A stretch of DNA of 64,000 nt from Bradyrhizobium sp. CCGE-LA001 (lineage in GTDB: Bacteria; Pseudomonadota; Alphaproteobacteria; Rhizobiales; Xanthobacteraceae), in NCBI RefSeq assembly GCF_000296215.2, contig NZ_CP013949.1, forward strand, positions 2,845,501-2,909,500. Direction: 5' to 3'. Below the pieces are notes generated by a model that saw only the letters and a program-made list of their open reading frames with translations, did not search any database and had not been told where the DNA came from. The position numbers and the translations under genes are program-made. Positions 1 to 8,393 of the stretch are shown here, piece after piece; positions within the stretch are counted from its first letter, which is position 1; each line of letters opens with the position of its first letter.

Positions 1-388
1 TCACGCGTCGCACCGGGTTGTCCGTGCACCAGCCGCAGCCGTTGATGAAGCTGGCGAGTGCGAGGTGCCAGATCTCGAGCCACCCGGCCGCGTTCAGCAT
101 TGCGAGGACGGCGGAGATGCCGGCCATCAGCAGCACGACGACGAACAGCATCCGGCGGCGGTCCACGCGCTCCGCGAGCGCGCCGAGAAACACGCCGAAC
201 AGCCCCATCGGAAGCACACGGAGCATGGTCATCATGGCGACGAGAAACGCCGAGTCGGTGCGCTGGTAGACGACGACCCCGACCGCGACGGTTTCCACCC
301 AGCGTACGGTGGCGATGATCAGCCCAACCCACCACAATCGCCAGAAGTCCGGTGCATCGATCATCCGCCGGAACGGCGATTTGCTCAC
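1..388 (-). CDS. MFS transporter, N-terminal part (runs off the left edge)
   Basis: The reverse strand is open from a GTG at 386-388 to the window edge, about 129 codons. The product begins MSKSPFRRMIDAPDFWRLWW. It then shows two hydrophobic helices and the loop GALAERVDRRR, which matches the G-x-(L/A)-x-D-R-x-G-R-(K/R)-type signature between the first helices of major facilitator permeases. A purine-rich GGGAGAAG lies about 8 nt upstream of the GTG. The start is therefore non-ATG and the C-terminal ten or so helices are outside the window. MFS membership is well supported by the helix-loop pattern, but the substrate cannot be told. The opposite-strand reading frames here have no family resemblance. 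Confidence 0.72.
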   Translation of the reverse strand, partial: MSKSPFRRMIDAPDFWRLWWVGLIIATVRWVETVAVGVVVYQRTDSAFLVAMMTMLRVLPMGLFGVFLGALAERVDRRRMLFVVVLLMAGISAVLAMLNAAGWLEIWHLALASFINGCGWCTDNPVRRV

Positions 389-1051
389 TGCCTTGCTTCT
401 CCCGGGCACTCCTTGGCCCGTTGCTTCCACTATCGGAAGCTCGCCGGACGAAACAAGTCTTTTTCGATGAGCGGTCGAACCTGGAACCCAACGATTTCGC
501 CTGTGGCATCTTCGAGAGGCCCGTCCTTCGCAGACCCCAAGATGAGGACTGATGGCGCGGCATTCGCTTCGACAGCATCGCGGGTTGCTCGATGGCGAAA
601 CACACAACATGAAAGTCAAGAGCAATAGAGCAAAAATTCTGTTTGACCGAATTTGACGTTTCGGCTAAACCGCATTCCATCCCGGCCCGTCGAAGGGGCG
701 TTTCGCGATCGTCACGACACGCAGGCCGGGATGCGATGGACGCGGCAGCGCCGGCGCGGAATGGGATGGCAGGGCGGGCGATGCCCGTGAGCCATCACGA
801 TCCGCGGCACGACACGGCGCGGTCACAGCGTTTCTTTTCGGCATTGGGGGCGAGCACGCGCGAGCTTCCGACGGTCCGGGCAGAAGCGTCCGCGGACGGC
901 AAAAGCGTGTGGTCCTGACGCCCGGGGTCTGTGCGTCAAGGCTTGCGGTGATGTGGCGGCCGACCGGCGCGCGCATCGGTCATCCGCAAGGCGACGGGGG
1001 CAATAGTGCATCGCTCCCCGGGGAGAGCGCGCCATAAGCCGTAAAACCATT
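389..1051. other. Intergenic region without a recognisable gene
   Basis: About 660 bases between the MFS gene start and the first inverted repeat. Open frames on both strands are Arg/Ala/Pro-rich, lack ribosome binding sites and resemble no family. The part from about 660 onward is GC-rich and repeat-like and runs into the dispersed repeats upstream of ppc. The MFS promoter should lie in the first 100 bases, but no clear -35/-10 pair can be read. Confidence 0.5.
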
Positions 1052-1156
1052 GCGCAGGGAAGGCCGGGCGTCCGGCAACACCTGTGGTCAACCCCGCGTG
1101 CGTTCTTGTCGCGTGCGGACCTTCGGGTGCCAGCCGGCGCCCGGCCTTCCCTGCGC
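1052..1156. repeat. Intergenic inverted-repeat element with 19-bp perfect arms
   Basis: The left arm at 1052-1070 (GCGCAGGGAAGGCCGGGCG) is the exact reverse complement of 1138-1156, enclosing a 67-base loop. From general knowledge, this type of arm is widespread between genes in Bradyrhizobium genomes. It codes for nothing recognisable and would form a large cruciform or RNA hairpin. Confidence 0.65.
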
Positions 1157-1252
1157 CCTTTCTTCTCGATGAGGGCGAAACGGACGTAAAGCTCGGGCGA
1201 AACGCGCCGCGAGATCGCGAAGGTGTGTGTTTGGGATGAGATTGCAGCTCTC

Positions 1253-1400
1253 GTGCCCCGGACGCAGCGCAGCGCGCCGCGTCTTCGCGGCGTGGTGCGC
1301 TGCTGAGCCGGGGCCCATGTTTCGGCGGTGTGCCCTGCAGCTCGTGCGTCCCGGCTCTGCGCAGCAACGCTAAGAGGCGTTGCAGCGCGTCCGGGACACG
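1253..1400. repeat. Dispersed intergenic repeat, copy 1 (second copy at 60246-60380)
   Basis: The block starts GTGCCCCGGACGCAGCGCAG, carries an internal GAGCCGGGGCCCATG, and ends GCAGCGCGTCCGGGACACG. The same landmarks in the same order occur at 60246-60380. The ends are mutually complementary (CCCCGGACGC versus GCGTCCGGG), so the unit is palindromic. It lies directly upstream of ppc, and an in-frame upstream extension of ppc would be translated from it, which argues against that longer start. Confidence 0.7.
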
Positions 1401-1505
1401 GCGACGATGTGCACCGCTCCCAAGTTCATCTTGCGCTGCGGTAGAAAAATAGCGCACACTCGACAGGCCGGGGAGCCACAGGGAGCTCTGCAAGAGGAGC
1501 GAGCC

Positions 1506-4298
1506 ATGTCCCTCCAGACCATACCATCGGACCCCACTGAGCATCGCCCCAACCGTCCCGAGGATGTCCAGGCCACCGAAGCGGAGACGCGGCTGCGGGA
1601 CGACATTCGCCTGCTCGGGCGCATCCTCGGCGATACCGTGCGCGACCAGGAGGGCGCCGACGTGTTCGACCTGGTCGAGCGCATCCGCCAGACCTCGATC
1701 CGCTTCCACCGCGACGAGGACCGGCTTGCCCGCCGCGAGCTCGAGCAGATCCTCGACGGCATGTCGATCTCTGAGACGGTGCGCATCGTCCGCGCCTTCA
1801 GCTATTTTTCCCACCTCGCCAACATCGCCGAGGACCAGAACAACATCCGCCAGATGCGCGCCCGCGGCACGGGCAAGAACGCCGGCGTGCTGGCGGAGAC
1901 GCTCGCCCATGCCAAGGCAGCGGGCATCGGCCCCGATGCGCTGCGCAGCTTCTTTAGGACCGCGCTGGTCAGCCCCGTGTTGACCGCGCATCCGACCGAA
2001 GTCCGCCGCAAGAGCACCATGGACCGCGAGATGGAGGTCGCGAGCCTGCTCGACCGCCGCGAGCGTGTGGCGCTGACCGCGGAAGAGGCAGAAGCCAGCG
2101 ACGAGCAGCTTCGCCGTGAGGTGCTGACGCTGTGGCAGACCAACCTTTTGCGCCGAACCAAGCTCACGGTGCTCGATGAGGTCGCCAACGGCCTGTCGTT
2201 CTACGATTACACCTTCCTGCGCGAGGTGCCGCGCCTCGTCAACGCGCTGGAGGACCGGCTGGAGGAGGGCGGCGAGGCGGCCGCCAGCGAGCTCGCCTCG
2301 TTCCTGCGCATGGGCAGCTGGATCGGCGGCGATCGCGACGGCAATCCCTTCGTCACCGCCGACGTCATGCGCGGCACGCTGCGGCTGCAATCGAGCCGCG
2401 TCATGCAGTTCTATCTGAACGAGCTGCATGTTCTCGGCGCCGAGCTGTCGATCGCGGCCCATCTCGCCGACGTCTCCGAAGAGCTGCGGACACTCGCGGA
2501 ACGCTCGCCGGATACTTCGCCGCACCGAAGCGGCGAGCCCTATCGCCTCGCGGTGTCAGGCATCTATGCGCGCCTCACCGCGACGGCCGAAAAGCTCGAG
2601 GTCGAGATCACGCGCCGGCCGGTCGGCAAGGGCAAGCCGTACGAGAGCGTCAGGGAGCTGCAGGCCGATCTCGACGTGCTGCACCGCTCGCTGATCTCCA
2701 ACAACGCCCGCGTCATTGCCCGCGGCCGACTGCGGCTGCTCCGTCGTGCGGTGGACTGCTTCGGCTTCCATCTGGCGCGGCTCGACATCCGCCAGAACTC
2801 GGCGGTGCATGAGCGCACCATCGCGGAGCTGATGGACGCCGCCAATCCCGGCATGTCCTATCTCGCGCTCGGAGAAGAAGCCCGCATCTCACTGCTCACC
2901 AACGAGCTGCGCTCGACGCGCGCGCTGGTCTCGCCCTTCGTCAAATACAGCGACGAGACCATGGGCGAGCTCAACGTCTTCCATGCCGCCGCGGAAGCGC
3001 ATGCGAAGTTCGGCTCCGACGCCATTCCCCAATGCATCATCTCGATGTGCAAGGGCATGTCCGACATGCTCGAGGTCGCGGTGCTGCTGAAGGAAGTCGG
3101 CCTCGTTCATCCCTCAGGCCGCAGCGCAATCAACATCGTGCCGCTGTTCGAGACCATCGAGGATTTGCAGGCCTCCAGCGGCATCATGGACCGCATGCTG
3201 TCGCTGCACGATTACCGCCGCCTCGTCGACAGCCGCGGCAGCGTGCAGGAGGTCATGCTCGGCTATTCCGATTCGAACAAGGACGGCGGCTTCGTCACCT
3301 CGGGCTGGGAGCTCTACAAGGCCGAGATCGGCTTGGTCGACGTGTTCGAGCGTCACGGCGTACGCCTGCGCCTGTTCCACGGCCGCGGCGGGTCGGTCGG
3401 CCGCGGCGGCGGTCCGAGCTATGACGCCATCATCGCCCAGCCCGGCGGCGCGGTGAACGGCCAGATCCGCATCACCGAGCAGGGTGAGATCATCTCGTCG
3501 AAATATTCCAACGCCGAGGTCGGCCGCAACAATCTGGAAATCCTCGCTGCGGCGACGCTCGAAGCAAGCCTCCTGCATCCGCGCCAGAGCGCGCCGCGCC
3601 GCGAATACCTCACCGCGATGGACGAGCTCTCGAACCTTGCCTTTAGGGCTTATCGCGGCCTCGTCTACGAGACCGACGGCTTTGTCGACTATTTCTGGTC
3701 GTCGACCGTCATCAACGAGATCGCGACGCTCAACATCGGCAGCCGTCCGGCCTCGCGCAAGAAGACCCGCGCGATCGAGGATCTGCGCGCGATCCCCTGG
3801 GTGTTCTCCTGGGCGCAGTGCCGATTGATGCTGCCGGGCTGGTACGGCTTCGGCAGCGCGGTCGAGCAGTGGATCGCCGAGCATCCCGACAAGGGCATGC
3901 CGTTCCTCAAAGAACTGTACAAGGAATGGCCTTTCTTCCGCATGCTGCTGTCGAACATGGACATGGTGCTGGCGAAAAGCTCGATCGCGATCGCCTCGCG
4001 CTATGCCGAGCTCGTGCCCGACGAAGCCCTGCGCGAGAAGATCTTCGGCCGCATCCGCCGCGAATGGCATTCCTGCATCGAGACGCTGCTCGACATCATG
4101 GGCCAGGACCGGCTGCTCCAGAGCAACCCGCTGCTGGAGCGCTCGGTGCGCCACCGCTTCCCCTATCTCGACCCGCTCAACCATGTGCAGGTCGAGCTCT
4201 TGAAGGAGCATCGCGCGCAGAACCCGGACGAGCAGGTGCTGCGCGGGATTCAGCTGACGATCAACGGCATCTCGGCGGGGTTGAGGAATACGGGGTAG
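1506..4298 (+). CDS. ppc: Phosphoenolpyruvate carboxylase
   Basis: This enzyme carboxylates phosphoenolpyruvate to oxaloacetate, the anaplerotic supply of the TCA cycle, in the cytoplasm. The 930-residue product has the family's usual length and its catalytic signatures. These are TAHPTEVRRKS with the catalytic His at about residue 162, GYSDSNKDGG with the essential Lys at about 592, and the glycine-rich GRGGSVGRGGGP loop from about 626. It ends in the typical C-terminal Asn-Thr-Gly. The ATG at 1506 was chosen because AAGAGGAGC precedes it at good spacing. The 42-codon upstream extension lies in a dispersed repeat. The gene stands alone; a palindromic repeat follows the stop and could act as a terminator. 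Confidence 0.98.
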   Translation: MSLQTIPSDPTEHRPNRPEDVQATEAETRLRDDIRLLGRILGDTVRDQEGADVFDLVERIRQTSIRFHRDEDRLARRELEQILDGMSISETVRIVRAFSYFSHLANIAEDQNNIRQMRARGTGKNAGVLAETLAHAKAAGIGPDALRSFFRTALVSPVLTAHPTEVRRKSTMDREMEVASLLDRRERVALTAEEAEASDEQLRREVLTLWQTNLLRRTKLTVLDEVANGLSFYDYTFLREVPRLVNALEDRLEEGGEAAASELASFLRMGSWIGGDRDGNPFVTADVMRGTLRLQSSRVMQFYLNELHVLGAELSIAAHLADVSEELRTLAERSPDTSPHRSGEPYRLAVSGIYARLTATAEKLEVEITRRPVGKGKPYESVRELQADLDVLHRSLISNNARVIARGRLRLLRRAVDCFGFHLARLDIRQNSAVHERTIAELMDAANPGMSYLALGEEARISLLTNELRSTRALVSPFVKYSDETMGELNVFHAAAEAHAKFGSDAIPQCIISMCKGMSDMLEVAVLLKEVGLVHPSGRSAINIVPLFETIEDLQASSGIMDRMLSLHDYRRLVDSRGSVQEVMLGYSDSNKDGGFVTSGWELYKAEIGLVDVFERHGVRLRLFHGRGGSVGRGGGPSYDAIIAQPGGAVNGQIRITEQGEIISSKYSNAEVGRNNLEILAAATLEASLLHPRQSAPRREYLTAMDELSNLAFRAYRGLVYETDGFVDYFWSSTVINEIATLNIGSRPASRKKTRAIEDLRAIPWVFSWAQCRLMLPGWYGFGSAVEQWIAEHPDKGMPFLKELYKEWPFFRMLLSNMDMVLAKSSIAIASRYAELVPDEALREKIFGRIRREWHSCIETLLDIMGQDRLLQSNPLLERSVRHRFPYLDPLNHVQVELLKEHRAQNPDEQVLRGIQLTINGISAGLRNTG

Positions 4299-4363
4299 GA
4301 GCGAATGGCGAATAGGGAGTAGCGAATGGAGTCTACTCGCCATTCGCCACTCACTATTCGCTC
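4299..4363. repeat. Palindromic intergenic repeat, copy 1 of 3
   Basis: The stretch begins GAGCGAATGGCGAATAGGGA and returns as its near reverse complement, ending CACTATTCGCTC. Closely similar units occur at 17869-17942 and 19490-19560. It sits between the convergent ppc and SMP-30-like genes and, as RNA, would form a long hairpin from either strand, so it may serve as a bidirectional terminator. Confidence 0.75.
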
Positions 4364-4366
4364 ATC

Positions 4367-5476
4367 TCAACAGAAATGCGCCCCCTGCGTCTCCACGTAG
4401 ACCGCATACAGCGACTGGCTCGCGGTCATGAACAGGCGGTTGCGCTTCTTGCCGCCGAAGCAGACATTGGCGCAGGTCTCGGGCAGCAGGATCTGGCCGA
4501 TGCGCGCGCCGTCGTCCGGCGCGAACACCTGCACGCCGTCGTAGCCGGGACCGACCCAGCCGGCGCCGACCCAGATGTTCCCTTCGGTATCGACGCGCAG
4601 GCCGTCGGGGAAGCCCGATTTGCCGTCGAGCGTCATGTCGATGAGCTTCTTCGGGTTCGACAGCTTCGCCCCGTCGATGTCATAGGACCACACCACGTTC
4701 TTGGCTTCCGGATAATGCGTGATGCCGGTGTCGCAGACGTAGAGCTTCTTGTAGTCGTGGCTGAAGGCGAGGCCGTTCGGCTTGAACGCCTCGTCCGCGA
4801 CCTTTGCGACTTGCCCGGTTTGGGTGTCCAGTCGATAGACGGCTTCCTTCTGATGCGGCTGGAGCGAGCCGGTCTTGGCGAGCTTGCCTTCATAGATGCT
4901 GATCGCGCCATATCCAGGGTCGGTGAACCAGATCGCCTTGTCGTTGGGATGCACGACCATGTCGTTCGGGCCGTTGAGCGGCTTGCCATTGGCTTGCTCT
5001 GCCAGCGTCGTCACCGAGCCGTCGTGCTCGTAGCGGACGAGACGCGTGCGTTCGGCGCTGAGCTGGCGTCCTTCGGTGTCGAAGGAATTGCCGTTGGCTT
5101 CGTTCGACGGCTTGTGGAATTGCTCGGAGATGTGGCCGTCATCGTCGAGATAGCGCAACTGCCGGTTGGCGGGGATGTCGCTCCAGACGAGATATTGTCC
5201 CTGCGCATTCCAGGCAGGCCCCTCCGCCCACAGGCAGCCGGTGTAGAGCCGCTTGATCGCGGTGTTGCCGACCTTGGCCTTGAAGCGCTTGGGGTCGACG
5301 GCAACGATGTCGGGGTCGGGATAGCGCTGCGGCTCGGCGTTGGCGCCGAAGTCGCGGGCGTTGGCCTGTGACGCCAGGACACTGGCGGCGAGCGCCGCCG
5401 TGCCCTTGAGCAGCGTACGGCGCCCAAGGCCGCCGCTTGCAGAGCTGTCGTCGTGGTTGGTCAGTATTCTTGTCAT
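4367..5476 (-). CDS. SMP-30/gluconolactonase family protein, Tat-exported
   Basis: The 369-residue product starts with a twin-arginine leader. GRRTLLKG is at residues 18-25, followed by an Ala-rich hydrophobic stretch ending near ASQANA, so export to the periplasm through Tat is expected. The mature part has the repeated strands and motifs of the six-bladed SMP-30/gluconolactonase propeller, such as EGPAW, NGPNDM, FTDPGYG, NGLAFS and PDGLRVDTEGNIWVG. Members hydrolyse sugar lactones or act as metal-dependent esterases; the substrate here is not evident. The ATG at 5476 was chosen because GGGAGGA lies just upstream and because it places the leader at the N-terminus. A longer in-frame start at 5557 would bury the Tat signal. 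Confidence 0.88.
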   Translation of the reverse strand: MTRILTNHDDSSASGGLGRRTLLKGTAALAASVLASQANARDFGANAEPQRYPDPDIVAVDPKRFKAKVGNTAIKRLYTGCLWAEGPAWNAQGQYLVWSDIPANRQLRYLDDDGHISEQFHKPSNEANGNSFDTEGRQLSAERTRLVRYEHDGSVTTLAEQANGKPLNGPNDMVVHPNDKAIWFTDPGYGAISIYEGKLAKTGSLQPHQKEAVYRLDTQTGQVAKVADEAFKPNGLAFSHDYKKLYVCDTGITHYPEAKNVVWSYDIDGAKLSNPKKLIDMTLDGKSGFPDGLRVDTEGNIWVGAGWVGPGYDGVQVFAPDDGARIGQILLPETCANVCFGGKKRNRLFMTASQSLYAVYVETQGAHFC

Positions 5477-5605
5477 GGTTTCCTCCCAAAGTTTCGTTGG
5501 GAGGCCACCATCCGTCCGCATTCGGGCATAATGCGGAGCAATCTCCGGCCGAGACAACCGGAGATCGCAGGGCAGGGATGCCGGAAATGCGGCTGGACGA
5601 AATTT

Positions 5606-6520
5606 TTACACGGGATCCCAGGTGAAGATGTCGGCCGAGCGGTCGAGCTTGTAGAACGAGCCTTTCAGCGCCGGCATGCCGTGTTCCGCGATCGACTGCG
5701 GCGTCCAGCCTTCGTTCCGCTGCACCGAGCGGATCGGACGGTTCTGGCTGAACAGGAAGATCTCGTTCATGCGCACGCCGAAGATCTGTCCGGTGACGTC
5801 CTTGGCGGAATCGCCGAGCAGGTAGCCGCAGAGCGGAGCGATCTTCTCAGGTCCCATCTGCTTGATCTTCTCGACGCGCGCCTTCTCGGCTTCGGTCTCG
5901 GTCGGGATGGTGCCGATCATGCGGGTCCAGGCGAATGGCGAGACGCAATTGGAGCGGACATTGAAGCGGCCCATGTCGAGAGCGATCGACTTCGACAGCC
6001 CGACGATGCCGAGCTTGGCGGCGGCGTAATTGGCCTGGCCAAAATTGCCGATCAGGCCCGAAGTCGAGGTGAAGTGCACGAAGGAGCCCGACTCCTGCTC
6101 GCGGAAGATCCGCGCCGCGGCGTGGCTGACATAGAACGAGCCCATCAGGTGCACCTTGATGACGGCCTCGAACGCTTCCACGCTCATCTTGTGGAAGATC
6201 ATGTCGCGCAAGATGCCGGCATTGTTGACGACGCCGTCGAGCCGGCCGAAATGATCGGTCGCAGCCTTCACGATCTTGCTGGCGGGGATCGCCTCCGCCA
6301 CCGACTCGAAATTGGCAACCGCCGTGCCGCCGCGCTTCTTGATCTCCTCGACCACTTCTTCGGCGGGCGCAGCGTTCGCGCCGGCGCCGTCCGCGGCGCC
6401 GCCGGGATCGTTGACGACGACCTTGGCCCCTTCGCCAGCGCACAGCAACGCGATCTCGCGCCCGATGCCGCGGCCCGCGCCGGTGACGATGATGACCTTG
6501 TCTTGCAGTGATTTGCTCAT
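5606..6520 (-). CDS. Short-chain dehydrogenase/reductase (3-hydroxyacyl-CoA dehydrogenase-like)
   Basis: The 304-residue product is a classical SDR. It has the TGAGRGIG nucleotide-binding motif at residues 13-20, NNAG at 99-102, a catalytic Ser near 152-154 and YAAAK (Tyr165, Lys169). The Asp in the VVNDPGG stretch after strand 2 and the overall layout resemble SDRs of the peroxisomal multifunctional type that oxidise 3-hydroxyacyl-CoA. That assignment is inferred from resemblance and from the thiolase-like gene upstream. GAGAGG precedes the ATG. It is 139 bp downstream of the thiolase-like gene on the same strand, separated by a palindromic repeat. Confidence 0.88.
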   Translation of the reverse strand: MSKSLQDKVIIVTGAGRGIGREIALLCAGEGAKVVVNDPGGAADGAGANAAPAEEVVEEIKKRGGTAVANFESVAEAIPASKIVKAATDHFGRLDGVVNNAGILRDMIFHKMSVEAFEAVIKVHLMGSFYVSHAAARIFREQESGSFVHFTSTSGLIGNFGQANYAAAKLGIVGLSKSIALDMGRFNVRSNCVSPFAWTRMIGTIPTETEAEKARVEKIKQMGPEKIAPLCGYLLGDSAKDVTGQIFGVRMNEIFLFSQNRPIRSVQRNEGWTPQSIAEHGMPALKGSFYKLDRSADIFTWDPV

Positions 6521-6565
6521 GGTAGCCTCTCTATGTTGTCTCTGCGGATGCGGCTAACCCAGCTT

Positions 6566-6640
6566 GTCGTGCGCGGGCTTGACCCGCGCATCCATCTTCA
6601 GAAGAGGATGGATTGCCGGGGCAAGCCCGGCAATGACGGC
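6566..6640. repeat. Palindromic intergenic repeat (GGGCTTGACCCGCG / GGGGCAAGCCCGGC type)
   Basis: This short GC-rich unit has a central CATCTTCAGAAGAGGATG hairpin flanked by GGGCTTGACCCG and GCAAGCCCGG. It is a REP-like intergenic element of the sort common in Bradyrhizobium. It lies between the thiolase-like and SDR genes and could stabilise or terminate the upstream transcript. Confidence 0.6.
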
Positions 6641-6659
6641 TAGGTAATTCCGCGCCGCC

Positions 6660-7799
6660 TTACCTTTCGTTCGTAAATACGATCGTGCCACTCGCCGCGA
6701 ACATGCCGCCGACGCCGTGGCACACCGAAATCTTGGCGTTCGGCACCTGCGCCGGCGCGATCCCGCGCATCTGCCGCACGCTCTCCTGCAGCGCGTACAT
6801 GCCGTACATGCCGGAGTGCATGTAGCTCAAGCCGCCGCCATTGGTGTTGAGCGGCAGTTTGCCGCCCGGCCGCGTGTTGCCGTCCGCGATGAACCGGCCC
6901 GTCTCCTCATACGGCATGAAGCCGAGATCGCCGAGGCCGAACAGCGGCAGATGCGCGAACGCATCATAGATCATGAGATGGTCGACGTCCTTGTGCGCGA
7001 TGCCGGCTTCCTTGAAGGCGAGGGGGCCTGCGGTCTTGAACGCGCGCGAGGAATTGAATGTCTCCATCTGGCTGACCATCGGCGTCTCTACGCTCTCGCC
7101 GGTGCCCATGATGTAGACGGGCTTGCGCGGAAAATCCCTGGCGCGGTCAGCCGAGGTCAGGATCAGCGCGCCGCCGCCGTCGGTGACGAGACAGCACTGC
7201 AGGAGCCGGAACGGATAGGCGATCATGCGCGAGTTGAGCACGTCGGCGACCGTGATCGGGTCCTTCATCATCGCGCGCGGATTCTTCGCCGCCCATTCCC
7301 GCTGCACCACCGCCACCGAAGCCAGCTGCTCGTGCGTGATGCCGTAGGTTTTCATGAAGCGCAGCACGGGGATCGGGAACATGCTCGGCGGACCGTAGAC
7401 GCCGTAGGGCGCCTCGAACTGGCCGTTGAGGCTGTCGGCTGGCGTCGAGCGCGGCAATTTGCCGATCATCGACTTGCCGCTCTCGGCATGGGTGATCAGC
7501 ACGGTCTTGCACAGGCCGGCCTCGATCGCTGCAGCTGCGTGGCGGACGTGCAGCATGAAGGAGCAGCCGCCGACCGAGGTGCCGTCGACCCAGGTCGGCT
7601 TGATGCCGAGATAGTGGCAGACCTGCTGCGGCGTCTCGACCGCGGTGGCGAAGCCGTCGATGTCCGAGAGCTTCAGCCCGGCATCGGCGATGGCATTGAG
7701 CGCCGCATCGGCGTGGAGCTGGAGCTGCGAAGCGTTGGCGATAACACCGAGCTCGGTGGTCTCAGCCGCGCCGACGACGGCAACCTGATTCCTGCGCAT
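6660..7799 (-). CDS. Thiolase-fold protein (acetyl-CoA acetyltransferase / lipid-transfer type)
   Basis: The 379-residue product begins MRRNQVAVVGAAETTELG and has the fold landmarks of the thiolase subfamily that works with DUF35 partners. These include an early GGCSFMLHVRHAAAAIEAG helix in place of the usual catalytic Cys loop, a central YDAFAHLPLFGLGDLGF, TRPGGKLPLNTNGGGLSY, and a C-terminal CHGVGGMFAASG. Such proteins take part in thiolytic or aldol-type steps of acyl-CoA, steroid side-chain or aromatic ring degradation. Start and stop are separated by only 3 bp from the DUF35 gene upstream, so the two are co-transcribed. The substrate is not known. Confidence 0.85.
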   Translation of the reverse strand: MRRNQVAVVGAAETTELGVIANASQLQLHADAALNAIADAGLKLSDIDGFATAVETPQQVCHYLGIKPTWVDGTSVGGCSFMLHVRHAAAAIEAGLCKTVLITHAESGKSMIGKLPRSTPADSLNGQFEAPYGVYGPPSMFPIPVLRFMKTYGITHEQLASVAVVQREWAAKNPRAMMKDPITVADVLNSRMIAYPFRLLQCCLVTDGGGALILTSADRARDFPRKPVYIMGTGESVETPMVSQMETFNSSRAFKTAGPLAFKEAGIAHKDVDHLMIYDAFAHLPLFGLGDLGFMPYEETGRFIADGNTRPGGKLPLNTNGGGLSYMHSGMYGMYALQESVRQMRGIAPAQVPNAKISVCHGVGGMFAASGTIVFTNER

Positions 7800-7802
7800 G
7801 GT

Positions 7803-8216
7803 CTACCCCTTCGCCGGACGGAAGACGGGGAGGGCGATCTTGTCGTCGAGTTGCTCAAAGGCCACCTCGAGCTGCATGTCGAGCTCGAGTGCCTCCGGCG
7901 TCTGCGGGCAGTCGATGATGTTGCTCATCATCCGCGGCCCCTCGGCGAGCTCGACCACCGCGATCGCGTAAGGCGGCGTGAAGCCCGGCGCGGCGGGACG
8001 ATGGTTGATCACGTAGCTGTAGAGAAAACCCTTGCCGCTCGCTTTGAACACAGAAACCTTGCGCGAGGCGCAGGACGGGCAGAACGGGCGCGGCGGGAAG
8101 TAGACATGCGCGCAGGCGTCGCAGCGCTGCAGGCGCAATTCGCCCGCCTTCGTGCCGTCCCAGAAATGCTGGGTCTCCGGCGTCGGTTTCGGTCGCGCGC
8201 GCTGCGGTTCGGCCAT
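7803..8216 (-). CDS. DUF35 zinc-ribbon/OB-fold acyl-CoA-associated protein
   Basis: The 137-residue protein has a rubredoxin-like zinc ribbon with Cys pairs at residues 32/35 (CDAC) and 46/49 (CPSC), followed by an OB-fold domain. This is the standard layout of the DUF35 partner of thiolase-like enzymes. It is probably a subunit of a complex with the downstream thiolase-fold product, 3 bp away. The ATG at 8216 is preceded by GGAGGAGCC at ideal spacing. A longer in-frame ATG at 8285 lacks such a site and adds a non-conserved leader. Confidence 0.9.
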   Translation of the reverse strand: MAEPQRARPKPTPETQHFWDGTKAGELRLQRCDACAHVYFPPRPFCPSCASRKVSVFKASGKGFLYSYVINHRPAAPGFTPPYAIAVVELAEGPRMMSNIIDCPQTPEALELDMQLEVAFEQLDDKIALPVFRPAKG

Positions 8217-8363
8217 GTCGGCGGCTCCTCCAAAAAGACAGGCTTTCCGCCCGGCTGTTTCGATCTTGATGCGACAATCGACCATGGCGCGTCAACGGTC
8301 CAGCAATGCGCATGCATGCCATCATGCGCACAATGCTTGTGTCGCGCTGAGGCAGCGCTATAG

Positions 8364-8377
8364 ATTGCGCGCGCAAT
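8364..8377. promoter_or_regulatory. Perfect 14-bp palindrome in the divergent DUF35/amidase region
   Basis: ATTGCGCGCGCAAT reads the same on both strands. It lies 17 bp upstream of the amidase start and about 150 bp upstream of the divergent DUF35 gene. It is a possible operator, but no regulator gene is adjacent. Confidence 0.3.
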
Positions 8378-8393
8378 ATTCCGTGAGACAGAC

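Noticed and set aside
1380..1505. Upstream extension of ppc by 42 codons
   Set aside because: It begins in a dispersed repeat, has no ribosome binding site and adds residues foreign to the family. The ATG at 1506 has AAGAGGAGC in front.
936..2525. Long minus-strand open frame of more than 500 codons over the ppc 5' half
   Set aside because: It is antisense to ppc, which has all catalytic motifs. In GC-rich codon usage the opposite strand stays open by chance. Composition is Arg/Ala/Leu-rich with no family motif.
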